Assembly: GCA_913061515.1 (NCBI GenBank)
Contig: CAJXSF010000034.1
Location: 1-36,915 of the forward strand
Direction: 5' to 3'
DNA from: an uncultured Gammaproteobacteria bacterium
GTDB taxonomy: Bacteria > Pseudomonadota > Gammaproteobacteria > Pseudomonadales > Pseudohongiellaceae
Length of the DNA stretch: 36,915 nucleotides
Under the pieces are notes generated by a model that saw nothing but the letters and a program-made list of their open reading frames with translations, was not told the origin of the DNA and made no database searches. The position numbers and the translations under genes are program-made. Shown in pieces: positions 8,601-19,486 of this stretch. How positions within the stretch are numbered: the first letter of the stretch is position 1; every line of letters starts with the position of its first letter.

Positions 8601-9632
8601 TTAAGGCTTAAAAAGATCTTCGCTGGCGCTAGGCGGTGTCATCCCAAAATGCAGATAAGCATGGGGCGTCACCACGCGTCCGCGCGGGGTTCGCATCATA
8701 AAGCCCTGCTGAATCAAATACGGCTCTAGGACATCCTCTATGGTGTCGCGCTCTTCACTAATGGCGGCAGCAAGACTGTCAACCCCTACCGGGCCGCCAC
8801 CGAATTTCTCGATCATGGTAATCAGCAGGCGCCTGTCCATGTGATCAAACCCATTTTCATCAATGCTCAACATATCGAGCGCTTGGCTCGCCGCTGACTT
8901 ATTGACCACACCATCGCACTTTACTTGCGCAAAATCGCGAACACGGCGCAGCAAGCGATTAGCAATTCGCGGCGTACCGCGCGAGCGACGCGCGATCTCT
9001 GACGCCCCCTCTTTATCGATCTCACACTCCAAGATCGACGCAGATCGCATCACGATACTGCACAATTGCTCAGCGGAGTAGAACTCCAAACGCTGAATAA
9101 TGCCGAAGCGATCACGTAGCGGTGAGGTCAACAGACCTGCTCGAGTGGTGGCCCCCACTAACGTAAATGGCGGCAAATCAAGCTTGATTGAACGCGCTGA
9201 GGGGCCTTCACCAATCATGATATCTAGCTGGTAGTCTTCCATTGCTGGATAAAGAATCTCTTCGATCGCAGGGCTCAAACGATGAATCTCATCGATGAAC
9301 AAGACGTCGCCGGATTCAAGATTGGTGAGCATCGCTGCCAGATCGCCTGCTTTTTCAAGTACCGGCCCGGAGGTGGTCTTGATCGCCACATCGAGTTCAT
9401 TCGCGATAATATTAGCCAGCGTCGTTTTCCCAAGCCCAGGCGGGCCAAAGATCAGCACATGGTCCATAGCCTCGCTACGATTCTTCGCGGCCCCGATGAA
9501 AATCTCCATCTGCTTCTTCACCTCACTCTGACCAATATAGTCATTGAGCGATAGTGGGCGAATCGCACGATCCAAAGAGCGATCGTTAGGGCTCATATCT
9601 GGCGAAATTAATCGGTCTTCTTCATTAATCAT
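8601..9632 (-). CDS. ruvB: Holliday junction branch-migration ATPase RuvB
   Basis: RuvB is the hexameric motor that drives branch migration with RuvA and positions RuvC. The 343-residue AAA+ protein shows Walker [11 protein letters not shown] (about 65-74), Walker B with DEIHRLSP (about 114-121), the sensor segment [18 protein letters not shown] with its arginine finger, and a C-terminal winged-helix ending in [13 protein letters not shown]. Length is typical (E. coli 336). Its ATG overlaps the ruvA stop by 4 bp. Confidence 0.97.
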   Translation of the reverse strand: MINEEDRLISPDMSPNDRSLDRAIRPLSLNDYIGQSEVKKQMEIFIGAAKNRSEAMDHVLIFGPPGLGKTTLANIIANELDVAIKTTSGPVLEKAGDLAAMLTNLESGDVLFIDEIHRLSPAIEEILYPAMEDYQLDIMIGEGPSARSIKLDLPPFTLVGATTRAGLLTSPLRDRFGIIQRLEFYSAEQLCSIVMRSASILECEIDKEGASEIARRSRGTPRIANRLLRRVRDFAQVKCDGVVNKSAASQALDMLSIDENGFDHMDRRLLITMIEKFGGGPVGVDSLAAAISEERDTIEDVLEPYLIQQGFMMRTPRGRVVTPHAYLHFGMTPPSASEDLFKP

Positions 9633-10252
9633 GATTGCGCCATGCTGCGAAGGGCTTGTCTGATAAGCTCGTCGCTAGTTGAAATTGATGGGTCTGCCTT
9701 GATTGCTTTAGCGATAATACGCGTCGCTTCCGCCGGTTTATAGCCCAAGGCAACAAGGGCTGCCTCAGCCTCTTGCGACAATTGTCGCTCTGAGGGCTTC
9801 TCATCTGCTGCAGGAGCGCTATAGTCAGGGCTAGCTATGTCATCGCCCCACTCTTCCAAACGATCTTTCATTTCGACAATAAGACGCTCTGCGGTCTTGC
9901 GCCCCACCCCTGGCATTCGCGTTAAACCAGCGATGTCATTGACGCGCACAGTGCGCACGAATTCCTCGACAGCCATACCAGAGAGAATCGCCAACGCCAT
10001 CTTCGGGCCAACGCCGCTGACCTTAATCAAGCTTCGAAACATTCTTCGCTCTTGCAGGGTGTAAAAACCATAGAGCAACTGTGCATCTTCGCGAACAACG
10101 AGATGGGCGTGCAAGGTGACTTCTTTCCCAACTGCTGGCAATTGGTAGATAGTACTCATCGGGACCTGCACTTCATAAGCAAGACCATTGACGTCGACCA
10201 ACACATCAGGCGCTTGCTTCTCGGCGAGGATGCCGCGAATTCTTCCAATCAC
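9629..10252 (-). CDS. ruvA: Holliday junction DNA helicase subunit RuvA
   Basis: RuvA is the tetrameric junction-binding protein that loads RuvB. The 207-residue protein has the N-terminal OB domain ([20 protein letters not shown]), two helix-hairpin-helix motifs ([11 protein letters not shown] near 79 and [10 protein letters not shown] near 114), and a C-terminal RuvB-binding three-helix domain ([20 protein letters not shown]). It lies 12 bp after ruvC and overlaps ruvB by 4 bp, so the three resolvasome genes form one coupled operon. Confidence 0.97.
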   Translation of the reverse strand: MIGRIRGILAEKQAPDVLVDVNGLAYEVQVPMSTIYQLPAVGKEVTLHAHLVVREDAQLLYGFYTLQERRMFRSLIKVSGVGPKMALAILSGMAVEEFVRTVRVNDIAGLTRMPGVGRKTAERLIVEMKDRLEEWGDDIASPDYSAPAADEKPSERQLSQEAEAALVALGYKPAEATRIIAKAIKADPSISTSDELIRQALRSMAQS

Positions 10253-10264
10253 TCTTAATTCTCC

Positions 10265-10786
10265 TTAGATTTGCAGCCGACTTTTTCGGAATGACCGCGC
10301 GCCTGCAATTTTAACCATATGCGATTTTGTGTTGGCGTGACAGATAGCAATAGCCAAGGCATCTGCTGCGTCCGCTTGCACGGTGCCGCTCACGCCAAGT
10401 AGCACTTTAATCATATGCTGCACTTGTTCTTTGCCGGCACTGCCATTGCCAACAACTGCTTGCTTTACTTTTCTTGGGGAATATTCTGCCACAGGGAGGT
10501 CGTTATGAAGGCAGGCCAACATTGCACTGCCACGGGCCTGCCCAAGCTTTAGTGCAGAAGACACACTCTTGCCGAGAAAGACTTCTTCTATCGCGCTCTC
10601 CTGAGGACAGAACTCCTCGATCACACGACAAAGATTATCAAAAATTAATTTTAAACGTTCGGGATGCGGAACAGCAGGTAGGCGAATACAGCCGCAGCTG
10701 ACATACTCAAGACGATTGCCCGTAGCGTTGATAATGCCATAACCGGTAATACGGGACCCCGGATCGACTCCTATTATCAACGCCAT
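10265..10786 (-). CDS. ruvC: Crossover junction endodeoxyribonuclease RuvC
   Basis: RuvC cuts Holliday junctions symmetrically. The 173-residue RNase H-fold protein has the acidic catalytic residues in the expected places: IIGVDPGSRITGYG (Asp7), IEEVFLGKSVSSALKLGQARG (Glu near 68) and QADAADALAIAICH (two Asp near 140). Length equals that of the E. coli enzyme (173). It begins 37 bp after yebC in the same direction, the order found in many gammaproteobacteria. Confidence 0.96.
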   Translation of the reverse strand: MALIIGVDPGSRITGYGIINATGNRLEYVSCGCIRLPAVPHPERLKLIFDNLCRVIEEFCPQESAIEEVFLGKSVSSALKLGQARGSAMLACLHNDLPVAEYSPRKVKQAVVGNGSAGKEQVQHMIKVLLGVSGTVQADAADALAIAICHANTKSHMVKIAGARSFRKSRLQI

Positions 10787-10823
10787 AAGACTGTTCCTGT
10801 TGTGGAAAATTGAATGGGTGTGC

Positions 10824-11567
10824 TTATAACTGGCTCATCACCTCATCAGAGATACTGGCATTACTGTAGACATTTTGCACATCGTCGAGATCTTCGAGAT
10901 GGTCGACAAGCTTGAGCAGCACTTCCGCTGTCTCTAGGTCTAGCTCTGCTTCGGTTGAAGCGACCATAGACACCTCAGAGGACTCAGACTCTAGGCCTGC
11001 ATTGCTCAAAGCGTCTTTGACTGCCCCGAAATTCTCTGGCGTTGTAATGACCTCGAGCGCCCCATCAGAGTGAATCTGCATATCGTCAGCACCGCCTACT
11101 AGCGCCACCTCTAATATTTTCTCTTCATCGCTACCGGCAGGGAAAATAATTGAGCCTTTCTTTTCAAACAAATACGCCACCGAGCCGCTAGTACCGAGGT
11201 TGCCGCCATGCTTAGAAAAGCTATGGCGAACCTCTGCTACTGTACGGTTTTTATTATCGGTTAGCGTTTCGATAAGAATCGCAACACCACCAGGCCCATA
11301 GCCTTCATACACCAACTCTTCAAGATTATCGTTATCTGCCGTGCCTGCGCCACGCGCGACCGCTCTATCGATCGTGTCACGGGTCATATTAGCGCCAAGC
11401 GCTTTGTCTACGGCTGCCCGCAAGCGCGGGTTGTCCGCCACGTGCTCACCACCCAATTTTGCGGCGACAGTCAGCTCACGAATAATCTTTGTAAACACCT
11501 TCGCACGCTTGGCATCCTGCCCGGCTTTACGGTGCTTAATATTGGCCCATTTACTATGACCTGCCAT
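10824..11567 (-). CDS. yebC: YebC/PmpR family protein
   Basis: The 247-residue protein begins with the family hallmark [20 protein letters not shown] and contains [16 protein letters not shown] and [19 protein letters not shown]. Members are described as DNA-binding transcription regulators (PmpR in Pseudomonas) and, more recently, as translation factors that help ribosomes at proline stretches. I cannot tell from sequence which role dominates here. It lies between aspS (24 bp upstream) and ruvC (37 bp downstream). Confidence 0.94.
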   Translation of the reverse strand: MAGHSKWANIKHRKAGQDAKRAKVFTKIIRELTVAAKLGGEHVADNPRLRAAVDKALGANMTRDTIDRAVARGAGTADNDNLEELVYEGYGPGGVAILIETLTDNKNRTVAEVRHSFSKHGGNLGTSGSVAYLFEKKGSIIFPAGSDEEKILEVALVGGADDMQIHSDGALEVITTPENFGAVKDALSNAGLESESSEVSMVASTEAELDLETAEVLLKLVDHLEDLDDVQNVYSNASISDEVMSQL

Positions 11568-11591
11568 GAAACGCTCCTACCTCCTAAGGTC

Positions 11592-13361
11592 TTACTCTTT
11601 CGCCGTTTGGCGAATCTGAATATTCAGTTCTCGCAATTGCTTAGTCGACACAAGGCCAGGAGCATCCGTTAATGGACACGCTGCAGACTGAGTTTTCGGG
11701 AAGGCAATCACTTCACGAATTGAGTTAGCGTCAGTCATCAACATAATCAGTCGATCCAATCCAAACGCCAAACCGCCGTGCGGTGGGCAACCATAAGCCA
11801 ATGCGTCTAATAAGAAACCAAACTTCTCGGCCGCCTCTTCTTCTTCAATTCCTAGAATCTCAAAGACCGACTGCTGCATAGAAGGCTTGTTAATCCTGAT
11901 CGACCCGCCGCCTAATTCTGTGCCGTTCAATACCATGTCATAGGCACGCGATAGCGCATTGGCAGGATCTTTCTTAAGATCTTCCACGCTGCACGATGGT
12001 GCTGTGAATGGATGGTGCAGCGGTGTCAAATTGCCTTCGCTATCATGCTCGAACATGGGGAAATCGATCACCCATAGTGGCGCCCATTCCTTCTTCAGCA
12101 TATTCATATCGATGCCGACTTTGATACGCAGCGCGCCAATGGACTCGTTCACAATCTTAGTTTTATCAGCGCCGAAGAAGACGAGATCACCGGTTTGTGC
12201 ACCGATACGCGCGAGCACATCTTTGATGACTTGCTCTGGCATAAATTTCAAAATTGGCGACTGCAAGCCTTCAACGCCCGCATCGAGATCGTTCACTTTA
12301 ATCCAAGCCAAGCCTTTCGCCCCATAGATCGAAACATACTTGGTGTATTCATCGATCTCCTTCCGGCTTAGACGCGCGCCTTCAGGGACACGCAATGCGA
12401 CAACGCGCGAAGCAGGATCGTTAGCAGGGCCATTGAATACTTTAAAATCAACCTCTTGCATCAAATCGGCGATATCGATGAGCTCCATGTCGATACGCAA
12501 GTCGGGCTTATCTGACCCATAACGGCGCATCGCCTCTTCGAAAGTCATACGCGGGAAATCACCCAAATCAACGTCTAGGTGTTTCTTGAACACTTCGCGA
12601 ATCATTGCTTCGGACATGCCCATGATCTGCTCTTCATTCATGAACGAAGTTTCAATATCGATCTGCGTAAACTCTGGCTGCCTATCAGCGCGCAAATCTT
12701 CGTCGCGGAAACATTTGGCGATCTGATAGTAACGGTCCATACCCGCTGCCATGAGAATCTGCTTAAATAGCTGTGGAGACTGTGGCAGGGCAAAGAAACG
12801 TCCTTGATGCGTGCGGCTAGGCACCAAGTAGTCACGCGCCCCTTCGGGAGTGGCTTTCGTCAACAAAGGTGTTTCGATATCAAGGAAGCCGTTGTCGTCT
12901 AAGAAGTTACGGATCGAATTGGAAACCTTAGAGCGAAAACGCAGACGGTCGGCCATTTCAGGGCGACGCAAATCGATATAGCGGTAACGTAGGCGAATAT
13001 CTTCCCCTACCTCGGCGTGCTCATCGAGCTGGAATGGAGGCGTCTTTGCCGCATTCAACACCTCTAGCTGCTTCCCTAATACTTCAATACGGCCTGTGCC
13101 CATCACGTCATTAGTTGTGCCTTCAGGACGAGGACGAACGATGCCGGTCAGCTTTAGGACGAACTCATTGCGCACCCCTTCGGCAGTTGCAAAGGCTTCG
13201 ACTGTATCTGGATCGATTACTATCTGAGCGATGCCTTCACGATCACGAAGATCGATGAATATGACGCCACCGTGGTCGCGACGTCGATGGGCCCAACCAC
13301 AAAGGACCACTTCTTGGCCGACGTGTTGTTCGTTTAGTTCACCGCAATAGTGGCTGCGCAT
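11592..13361 (-). CDS. aspS: Aspartyl-tRNA synthetase
   Basis: This class II synthetase charges tRNA with aspartate. The 589-residue protein has an N-terminal OB anticodon-binding domain (about 1-105) and class II motif 1 around [16 protein letters not shown]. Motif 2 is [18 protein letters not shown] and the bacterial GAD insertion spans about 290-420. Motif 3 is [14 protein letters not shown] near the C-terminus, followed by the conserved [13 protein letters not shown]. Length matches E. coli AspS (590). Whether it is discriminating (Asp only) or also acylates tRNA-Asn cannot be decided from this window. It lies 71 bp after the zinc-ribbon gene in the same transcription unit. Confidence 0.97.
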   Translation of the reverse strand: MRSHYCGELNEQHVGQEVVLCGWAHRRRDHGGVIFIDLRDREGIAQIVIDPDTVEAFATAEGVRNEFVLKLTGIVRPRPEGTTNDVMGTGRIEVLGKQLEVLNAAKTPPFQLDEHAEVGEDIRLRYRYIDLRRPEMADRLRFRSKVSNSIRNFLDDNGFLDIETPLLTKATPEGARDYLVPSRTHQGRFFALPQSPQLFKQILMAAGMDRYYQIAKCFRDEDLRADRQPEFTQIDIETSFMNEEQIMGMSEAMIREVFKKHLDVDLGDFPRMTFEEAMRRYGSDKPDLRIDMELIDIADLMQEVDFKVFNGPANDPASRVVALRVPEGARLSRKEIDEYTKYVSIYGAKGLAWIKVNDLDAGVEGLQSPILKFMPEQVIKDVLARIGAQTGDLVFFGADKTKIVNESIGALRIKVGIDMNMLKKEWAPLWVIDFPMFEHDSEGNLTPLHHPFTAPSCSVEDLKKDPANALSRAYDMVLNGTELGGGSIRINKPSMQQSVFEILGIEEEEAAEKFGFLLDALAYGCPPHGGLAFGLDRLIMLMTDANSIREVIAFPKTQSAACPLTDAPGLVSTKQLRELNIQIRQTAKE

Positions 13362-13432
13362 AGTTTTATCCTATATGTGTTTCTGAATGAGTTCCTGCAC
13401 TTATCGCTTTGACTTTCCCGTAGGGATGAGGC

Positions 13433-13708
13433 TTAAGCGCTCGTACTGCCAGCGGCTGGGGTAGAGGCCTTATCGGCCTTCTTATCCGCCGCGGCTGGCG
13501 TATCTTGTGTACCATGGCGTTTAGCGCCAGTCTTAAAGTCGGTCTCATACCAACCACCACCTTTAAGGCGGAAGCTGCTTGCCGAAACCAATTTGCTCAG
13601 CGCCTCTTTTTGGCACTGCGGGCATTCTTTCAAAGGGCCATCGCTAATTTTTTGCAATGCCTCAAGTCGATGACCACATTCTTTACACTGATACTCGTAA
13701 ATAGGCAT
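13433..13708 (-). CDS. FmdB-family zinc-ribbon protein
   Basis: A 91-residue protein starting [13 protein letters not shown], the standard start of the FmdB/CxxC_CxxC_SSSS family. A zinc ribbon is formed by CKEC (about 8-11) and CPQC (about 31-34), followed by a disordered Ala/Lys/Asp-rich tail. The frame could start three codons earlier, but MPIYEY is the conserved N-terminus. The family is usually found in front of aspS in gammaproteobacteria, as here. Molecular function is unknown; a role as a small regulator is only a family-level guess. Confidence 0.9.
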   Translation of the reverse strand: MPIYEYQCKECGHRLEALQKISDGPLKECPQCQKEALSKLVSASSFRLKGGGWYETDFKTGAKRHGTQDTPAAADKKADKASTPAAGSTSA

Positions 13709-13767
13709 AGTCGCCAAACACCCCTTTTACAAAACAAAACGATTTTTGAGTTAATCGAAAACCGAGC

Positions 13768-13797
13768 ATTATACCCTAGCTCTAAAACAACTGGCAT
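13768..13797 (-). promoter_or_regulatory. Candidate sigma-70 promoter of the FmdB-aspS-yebC-ruvCAB unit
   Basis: On the minus strand a perfect -10 TATAAT (13768-13773) has ATGCCA (13792-13797) 18 bases upstream. The predicted start lies about 50-55 bases before the FmdB-like ATG. Position and orientation fit the first gene of the long minus-strand block. Confidence 0.55.
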
Positions 13798-13900
13798 CCC
13801 CATCGGCATGATTCTGGCACTATAATTTAGGGTGTTTACGTAAAATACGCCATATAGCATTGCCCACCTTGATCTCATGCGCATTCTTGTCGATTAATGC

Positions 13901-13929
13901 TTGCGACCCCTAGGCAAAAGCTTTATAAA
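13901..13929 (+). promoter_or_regulatory. Candidate sigma-70 promoter of the HU-like gene
   Basis: TTGCGA (13901-13906) and TATAAA (13924-13929) are separated by exactly 17 bases. The transcript would have a leader of roughly 120 bases before the ATG at 14058. Together with the divergent promoter at 13768-13797 this accounts for the 349-base gap 13709-14057. I see nothing else there beyond a GC-mixed leader (13940-14040). Confidence 0.55.
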
Positions 13930-14057
13930 TAGAGCCCCACAAAGGCGTAAGTGGAAATAATAACGTCCTCGAATACTTGCAGGAAGATATCCTGGGGTTC
14001 TCCCCTTATGCGGGAGCAACATAAGAAACAACCTTCATCATTAAAAGAGACACGGGC

Positions 14058-14426
14058 ATGGCTGTAGCAAAAACCACAAAGAAAGCATCAACAACACGTA
14101 AAATCACTGCAATTCAGCAGAAATACACAAAGACTGCAATCCTCAATGAGATCTCAGCGAACACTGACCTTACTAAGAAACAAGTTTCTGAAGTATTGGA
14201 CGAGCTAAGCATCATCATGGAGCGTCACCTTAAGAAGCGCGCGGTTGGCGAGTTCACGCTTCCTGGTCTATTGAAAATCAAATCAGTGACACGTCCTGCG
14301 CGCCCTGCTCGCAAGAATGTTCCTAATCCTTTCAAGCCAGGCGAGTTCATGGATATCCCTAAAAAGCCTGCCACCACACGCGTTAAGATTCTGCCTTTGA
14401 AAAAGCTGAAAGAATTCGCACTGTAA
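14058..14426 (+). CDS. HU-family histone-like DNA-binding protein
   Basis: A 122-residue very basic protein. After a Lys/Thr/Ala-rich N-terminal extension (about 1-25), an HU/IHF-type domain follows: TKTAILNEISANTDLTKKQV, the dimer helix VLDELSIIMERHLKK, then GEFTLPGLLKIKSVTRPARP and NPFKPGEFMDIPKKPATTRV. The DNA-binding arm is the proline- and arginine-containing stretch near 78-95. It is longer than canonical HU (90) because of the basic tail and a C-terminal KILPLKKLKEF. It is a single gene with its own promoter and a strong terminator. Similar extended HU-like proteins occur in many gammaproteobacteria; the specific role in the nucleoid is not known. Confidence 0.85.
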   Translation: MAVAKTTKKASTTRKITAIQQKYTKTAILNEISANTDLTKKQVSEVLDELSIIMERHLKKRAVGEFTLPGLLKIKSVTRPARPARKNVPNPFKPGEFMDIPKKPATTRVKILPLKKLKEFAL

Positions 14427-14480
14427 TTACCGCGACATTAAGGATGTAATGTCCTGTAAGTGTCGATTACTAGTTACTCA

Positions 14481-14510
14481 GAAAGGCAGCCCTTGGGCTG
14501 CTTTTCTCAT
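14481..14510 (+). terminator. Rho-independent terminator of the HU-like gene
   Basis: GCAGCCC (14486-14492) pairs with GGGCTGC (14495-14501) over a 2-base loop. GAAA before and TTTC after extend the stem, and a T-rich run follows. It separates the HU-like gene from proS, which starts 17 bases later. Confidence 0.9.
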
Positions 14511-14526
14511 TTTAAGGTCCAATTAA

Positions 14527-16272
14527 ATGATCCGTGCCAGTCAATACCTTATAGCCACTCTGAAAGAAACCCCAGCTGACGCTGAAGTGGTTAGTCATCA
14601 ACTTATGGTTCGTGCCGGGCTTATTCGCAAGCTTGCCACTGGCCTTTACACTTGGCTACCCGTGGGGCTCAAGGTATTGCACAAGGTCACCAACGTCGTG
14701 CGCGACGAAATGAACCGAGCCGGCGCCATGGAAGTCTCTATGCCTGTCGTGCAATCGGCAGACCTTTGGATCGAGTCCGGCCGCTGGGACAAGATGGGGC
14801 CAGAGCTATTGCGCTTTGTCGATCGCCATGATCGGGACTTCTGCCTTGGCCCAACCCACGAAGAGGTCATCACAGACCTTATTCGCAACGAACTGAGCAG
14901 CTACCGGCAGCTTCCTGCTAATTTCTATCAGATTCAAACGAAGTTTCGTGACGAACGCCGCCCCCGTTTTGGCGTCATGCGCGCGCGCGAGTTTCTCATG
15001 AAGGATGCCTATTCATTTCACACAGATGAGGCCTCCTTACAGACAACGTATGACCAAATGCACAAGACCTACTGCAACATCTTCGAGCGCTTGGGCTTAG
15101 AGTACCGACCTGTACTAGCCGATTCCGGCAACATTGGCGGCAGCATGTCCCATGAGTTTCATGTTTTAGCCGACTCTGGCGAAGATGAAATAGTGTTCAG
15201 CTCTGACAGCAGCTACGCCGCCAATATTGAAATGGCCCAAGGTGAGCTGTCCGACAAGCACTACGCAGCGCAAGAAGAGAAGAAAGCCAAGGCTGCGACT
15301 ATCGATACGCCTAATGCTCACTCGATAGAGGATGTTGCGAAACTATTAGATGTTGAACCACGCCGACTCGTTAAAACCATGGTGGTCCAAGCCAATATCG
15401 ATGAACAGCACCCAACGGGTCTAGTCGCGCTTGTTATCCGCGGCGACCAAGAGATCAATGCCATCAAGGCGGAGAAACACCCCTTGGTCGCCTCGCCCTT
15501 CACACTTGCCGATGATGAGGCGATCGAAGCGGCACTGCATTGCAAAACCGGCAGCATTGGCCCAGTAGACCTGCCAATTCCCGTGATCGCCGACACTAGC
15601 GTCGTCGACATGGTGAACTTTGTGTGTGGCGCGAACCACAATGGCCAACATTTGCTAGACGCCAACTGGGGTGCCGACTGCCGCTTTGACGACAGCGCTG
15701 ACCTGCGCAAAGTGCAAGAAGGTGATATCAGCCCAGATGGCAAAGGCACTCTGCAGATTAAGCGCGGCATCGAAGTCGGCCACATCTTCCAACTTGGCAC
15801 TAAATACAGCGCAGCAATGAACGCCAATGTGCTAGATGAAAATGGCAAGAGTGTCACCATGACAATGGGATGCTACGGCATCGGAGTCAGCCGAATTGTC
15901 GCTGCCTGTATTGAGCAGAATCATGACGACAAAGGCATCATCTGGCCTGACAATATCGCCCCCTTCCATATCGCCATCATCCCTATGAACGCCCATAAGT
16001 CAGAGGCTGTTCTAAAATTAAGCGAAAGCTTGGCGCAGCAGTTAACTGATGCAGGCTATGATGTCTTGCTCGATGACCGCGATAAAAAGACCAGTGCTGG
16101 GGTGAAGTTCGCCGACATGGAGCTGATGGGAATCCCCCACCGCATTGTTGTATCCGACCGAGGTATCGAACAAGGCGCATTCGAATACAAAGCTCGAGCG
16201 GCCCAAGACAATGAGTTAGTTCCAGAGCAAGAGCTTCTATCATTCTTGCAGAATAAAATTCGTCTCAATTAA
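14527..16272 (+). CDS. proS: Prolyl-tRNA synthetase (bacterial type with editing domain)
   Basis: This class II synthetase charges tRNA-Pro and edits mischarged Ala-tRNA-Pro. The 581-residue protein opens with [20 protein letters not shown]. Class II motif 2 is in [19 protein letters not shown]. The large YbaK-like editing insertion (about 235-395) includes [10 protein letters not shown] and [15 protein letters not shown]. Motif 3 is [14 protein letters not shown], and a C-terminal anticodon-binding domain ends the protein. Length fits the bacterial type (E. coli 572). It starts shortly after the HU terminator. A perfect inverted repeat follows the stop codon. Confidence 0.97.
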   Translation: MIRASQYLIATLKETPADAEVVSHQLMVRAGLIRKLATGLYTWLPVGLKVLHKVTNVVRDEMNRAGAMEVSMPVVQSADLWIESGRWDKMGPELLRFVDRHDRDFCLGPTHEEVITDLIRNELSSYRQLPANFYQIQTKFRDERRPRFGVMRAREFLMKDAYSFHTDEASLQTTYDQMHKTYCNIFERLGLEYRPVLADSGNIGGSMSHEFHVLADSGEDEIVFSSDSSYAANIEMAQGELSDKHYAAQEEKKAKAATIDTPNAHSIEDVAKLLDVEPRRLVKTMVVQANIDEQHPTGLVALVIRGDQEINAIKAEKHPLVASPFTLADDEAIEAALHCKTGSIGPVDLPIPVIADTSVVDMVNFVCGANHNGQHLLDANWGADCRFDDSADLRKVQEGDISPDGKGTLQIKRGIEVGHIFQLGTKYSAAMNANVLDENGKSVTMTMGCYGIGVSRIVAACIEQNHDDKGIIWPDNIAPFHIAIIPMNAHKSEAVLKLSESLAQQLTDAGYDVLLDDRDKKTSAGVKFADMELMGIPHRIVVSDRGIEQGAFEYKARAAQDNELVPEQELLSFLQNKIRLN

Positions 16273-16278
16273 TCCCAT

Positions 16279-16312
16279 TGGCACTAGTGGGGCCCACACC
16301 TTACTAGTGCCA
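16279..16312 (+). other. Inverted repeat between proS and the YihY gene
   Basis: TGGCACTAGT (16279-16288) pairs perfectly with ACTAGTGCCA (16303-16312) around a 14-base loop. Within it a shorter alternative hairpin GTGGG-G-CCCAC can form (16287-16297). No T-run follows on either strand, so it is not a classic terminator. It may be an RNA-stability or attenuation structure. Confidence 0.5.
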
Positions 16313-16327
16313 TACAGGAAATAACTT

Positions 16328-17677
16328 ATGAGTGAAGCAAACCAGGCGATCACTGCGCGCCTCGAAAAACTCAAAAAACAGTTTAATAGTTTACTCACTC
16401 CCCCTACCGCTAAAGACAGTACCGTTCGATTTATAGGACTACGGGCTTTTCAGGTAGCGTTTGCTGTTGCCAGAGATTTGGCGCAAGGCCAGCTCAGTTT
16501 GCGAGCCATGAGCCTCGTTTACTACACCGTCATCTCCTTCATCCCCTTGCTCGCCCTTACCTTCTCTGTACTCAAAGGCCTTGGCGCACACAACTCGATG
16601 GAGCCAGCCCTACTCAATTTACTAGCGCCATTGGGCGATCGCGCCGACGAGGTGACTCGCAACATCATCATGTTTGTCGAGAACGTGCGCGTCGATGTTC
16701 TCGGCTTCGTCAGCTTAGGCGTCTTAATTTACACCGTGCTCAATATGATGCAGAAAATTGAGGCAGCGTTTAATTTCATTTGGAGCGTGTCTGAAGGCCG
16801 AAAACTAGCCACCCGCGTCAGCGATTATCTTTTCGCATTGATTGTCAGCCCCTTACTGATTTTTGTATCAGTGGGGATTAGCTCCTATATTAATACTAAT
16901 TTTTTCGCCGTCTATATCGAGAGCCTGCTGTTTGGTGGCACGATCATCGCGATTGTCGGCACCCTGTTTGCCTTCTTCTTTATGTCGATGGCCTTTGCCT
17001 TTGCGTATCGCTTCATCCCCAACACCCGCGTGCGTTTTGGCCCCGCTTTTATTGGCGGCATGATGACCACCATCATCTGGAAGGCCATGGGGATTTTCTT
17101 CCAAAGCGTGTTTGCAAACTCCAGCAGCAATGAAATTATCTACTTAGCATTCTTCACCATTATTTTGGTGATGATCTTCATTTATTTAGGGTGGTTAGTT
17201 TTGCTGACAGGCTCTAGTATTGCCTATTACATCCAAAACCCCACACGCATTCACATAGGGCGCCAGAAGCCACGTTTGAGTATTGCCGACCAAGAGAGTA
17301 ATGCGCTCAACGTCGCCTTTCTTATCATCAAGCGCTTTCAAGCCCAGCAGACTCCTTGGAGCGCAATGGAATTAAGCGAACATTTGCGTTTAAACCCAAT
17401 CGTCGTTGACGATGTACTCGATACTTTACTGGGCATCAATTTCATCACCCCCACAGATCAAGACCCACAACGGTATTTACCTACCGGTGCAGTCGAGCGA
17501 GCGACCATCCAATCACTGTGGCGACAGATGCGTCACTATGCCCCTAGCACGCACGTGAACTCCAATATCGCGCGCCCAGTGCCTGAGGTAAATGAGTTTC
17601 TAAAAGACTTAGAAGAGCAAGCCGCCCAAGAGTTGGGTGAGCGCCGTTTTCACAATAGTGATGAAAACAACGAGTAA
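16328..17677 (+). CDS. YihY/BrkB-family inner-membrane protein
   Basis: A 449-residue protein with a cytoplasmic N-terminus and about six membrane segments (between about residues 65 and 300), carrying family patterns such as LSLRAMSLVYYTVISFIPLLAL, FRFIPNTRV-like AYRFIPNTRVRFGPAFIGG and YLGWLVLLTGSSIAYYIQN. A soluble C-terminal part (about 315-449) includes a winged-helix-like segment, LSEHLRLNPIVVDDVLDTLL. The family was once annotated as RNase BN, but that activity belongs to another protein; the function of YihY is not established. The C-terminal extension is common in Pseudomonas relatives. Confidence 0.9.
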   Translation: MSEANQAITARLEKLKKQFNSLLTPPTAKDSTVRFIGLRAFQVAFAVARDLAQGQLSLRAMSLVYYTVISFIPLLALTFSVLKGLGAHNSMEPALLNLLAPLGDRADEVTRNIIMFVENVRVDVLGFVSLGVLIYTVLNMMQKIEAAFNFIWSVSEGRKLATRVSDYLFALIVSPLLIFVSVGISSYINTNFFAVYIESLLFGGTIIAIVGTLFAFFFMSMAFAFAYRFIPNTRVRFGPAFIGGMMTTIIWKAMGIFFQSVFANSSSNEIIYLAFFTIILVMIFIYLGWLVLLTGSSIAYYIQNPTRIHIGRQKPRLSIADQESNALNVAFLIIKRFQAQQTPWSAMELSEHLRLNPIVVDDVLDTLLGINFITPTDQDPQRYLPTGAVERATIQSLWRQMRHYAPSTHVNSNIARPVPEVNEFLKDLEEQAAQELGERRFHNSDENNE

Positions 17678-17719
17678 AGCCACCGCTAAGCGATTAAACG
17701 TTTACAATACCGCCCTTGA

Positions 17720-18346
<627 letters not shown>

Positions 18347-18382
18347 AACGACAACAATACACAGAAATTCGGAATTAGTGAT

Positions 18383-18766
18383 ATGACAGACCACAACACA
18401 CCACCTGCCCTGATCGATCTTTCGCATCGCGCAGTGGTGTATCTTTATGCGGCATTGTTGCTGACCTTTACCGCCTATGGATTCACACAAATCCCCAACG
18501 GCAATCTCACCGCAATCATCGTGTTGTGGCTTATTAAAGTTTTGCCGCTGTTGATTTTTTTGCCGGGTTTACTGCGCCGCAAACTACGCACCTATGCATG
18601 GCTTTCATTTGTTGTGTTGTTGTATTTTATTCAGGGCGTACAAACAGCGTTTACAGAGGATGCGAGGCTTTACGGGATTATAGTGAGCGGTTTATTGTCA
18701 CTTTTATTCTGCGCGTTGGTGATTTATATCCGCGCGTTTCGCGGTTACTACAAAACACCCCTTTGA
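18383..18766 (+). CDS. DUF2069 small membrane protein
   Basis: A 127-residue protein with about four membrane segments (roughly 16-36, 42-60, 67-86, 96-116). The pattern IKVLPLLIFLPGLLRRKLRTYAW and LLYFIQGVQTAF is characteristic of DUF2069. Function is unknown. It probably shares a transcript with the WrbA-type gene. Its stop codon directly abuts the hda stop codon on the opposite strand, with no base between them. Confidence 0.85.
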   Translation: MTDHNTPPALIDLSHRAVVYLYAALLLTFTAYGFTQIPNGNLTAIIVLWLIKVLPLLIFLPGLLRRKLRTYAWLSFVVLLYFIQGVQTAFTEDARLYGIIVSGLLSLLFCALVIYIRAFRGYYKTPL

Positions 18767-19483
18767 TTAACTGGCGTCACTCGCTTCCATCAGCTCACGC
18801 AGTAACGGCACAGTAATACGGCGTTTAGTTTGCAAGGAAAATTGATCGAGCTGTTCTAGCAATGACAACAATGCTTGCATACTGCGTTCGTTGCGCTGCA
18901 ATACATAATTGAGCACATCCTCGCTCAGGGCGATTCCGCGTTGGGTCGCTCGCAATTGCAATGCATAGCGTTTCTCTTCATCGCGCAGGCCATGCAATTG
19001 AAACACCACCCCAGATTGCAATCGCGAGAGCAAGTCCGGCAACTCAATGGCCAACTCTCTTGGTGCACAGTTGGCGGCGACGACTAAACGCGTACCACTG
19101 TCGCGCAGCCGGTTAAACAGCGAGAAAAACGCTAACTCCCACTCTTTATTTCCCACTATGGCTTGCACATCATCGAGACAAACCAGGGTCAAATTTTCGA
19201 GCCCTTCGAGAATCTCGGGGGCGAAATCTGCCACTTGCTTTAAAGGAAGATAAAAACTGGCAGCGTCACGCGCATCAAAATGGTGACATACTGCCTGCAG
19301 CAAATGGCTGCGCCCAGCGCCAGTGCTCCCCCACAAATAGGTGAACTGTTCAAGGCATGAGCTGCGTTGCTCATAAAGATAGGCTAACGCCTGAGAATTA
19401 TTGGCACTGATATAAAAGTTATCAAAGGTTGAGGAATCATCGAGCCCGACCTGCAGAGCTAACTGCTTATTTTTATCGCTCAT
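18767..19483 (-). CDS. hda: DnaA regulatory inactivator Hda
   Basis: Hda, with the DNA-loaded sliding clamp, stimulates ATP hydrolysis by DnaA and so limits re-initiation of replication. The 238-residue AAA+ protein starts MSDKNKQLALQVGLDDSSTF, whose QLALQV segment is the clamp-binding motif. It has the modified Walker A GSTGAGRSHLLQA, a Walker B-like LVCLDDVQAI, and a C-terminal helical lid. I use the ATG at 19483; the TTG codon immediately before it abuts the stop of the upstream DUF2066 gene. Translation is probably coupled to that gene. Confidence 0.93.
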   Translation of the reverse strand: MSDKNKQLALQVGLDDSSTFDNFYISANNSQALAYLYEQRSSCLEQFTYLWGSTGAGRSHLLQAVCHHFDARDAASFYLPLKQVADFAPEILEGLENLTLVCLDDVQAIVGNKEWELAFFSLFNRLRDSGTRLVVAANCAPRELAIELPDLLSRLQSGVVFQLHGLRDEEKRYALQLRATQRGIALSEDVLNYVLQRNERSMQALLSLLEQLDQFSLQTKRRITVPLLRELMEASDAS

Positions 19484-19486
19484 CAA

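Noticed and set aside
13630..13884. 84-codon minus-strand frame overlapping the FmdB-like gene
   Set aside because: It overlaps the zinc-ribbon gene in another frame, covers its promoter and has no recognisable features.
13709..14057. Riboswitch or small RNA in the 349-base gap before the HU-like gene
   Set aside because: Two divergent promoter candidates explain the region, and no known riboswitch core or terminator was found in the leader.
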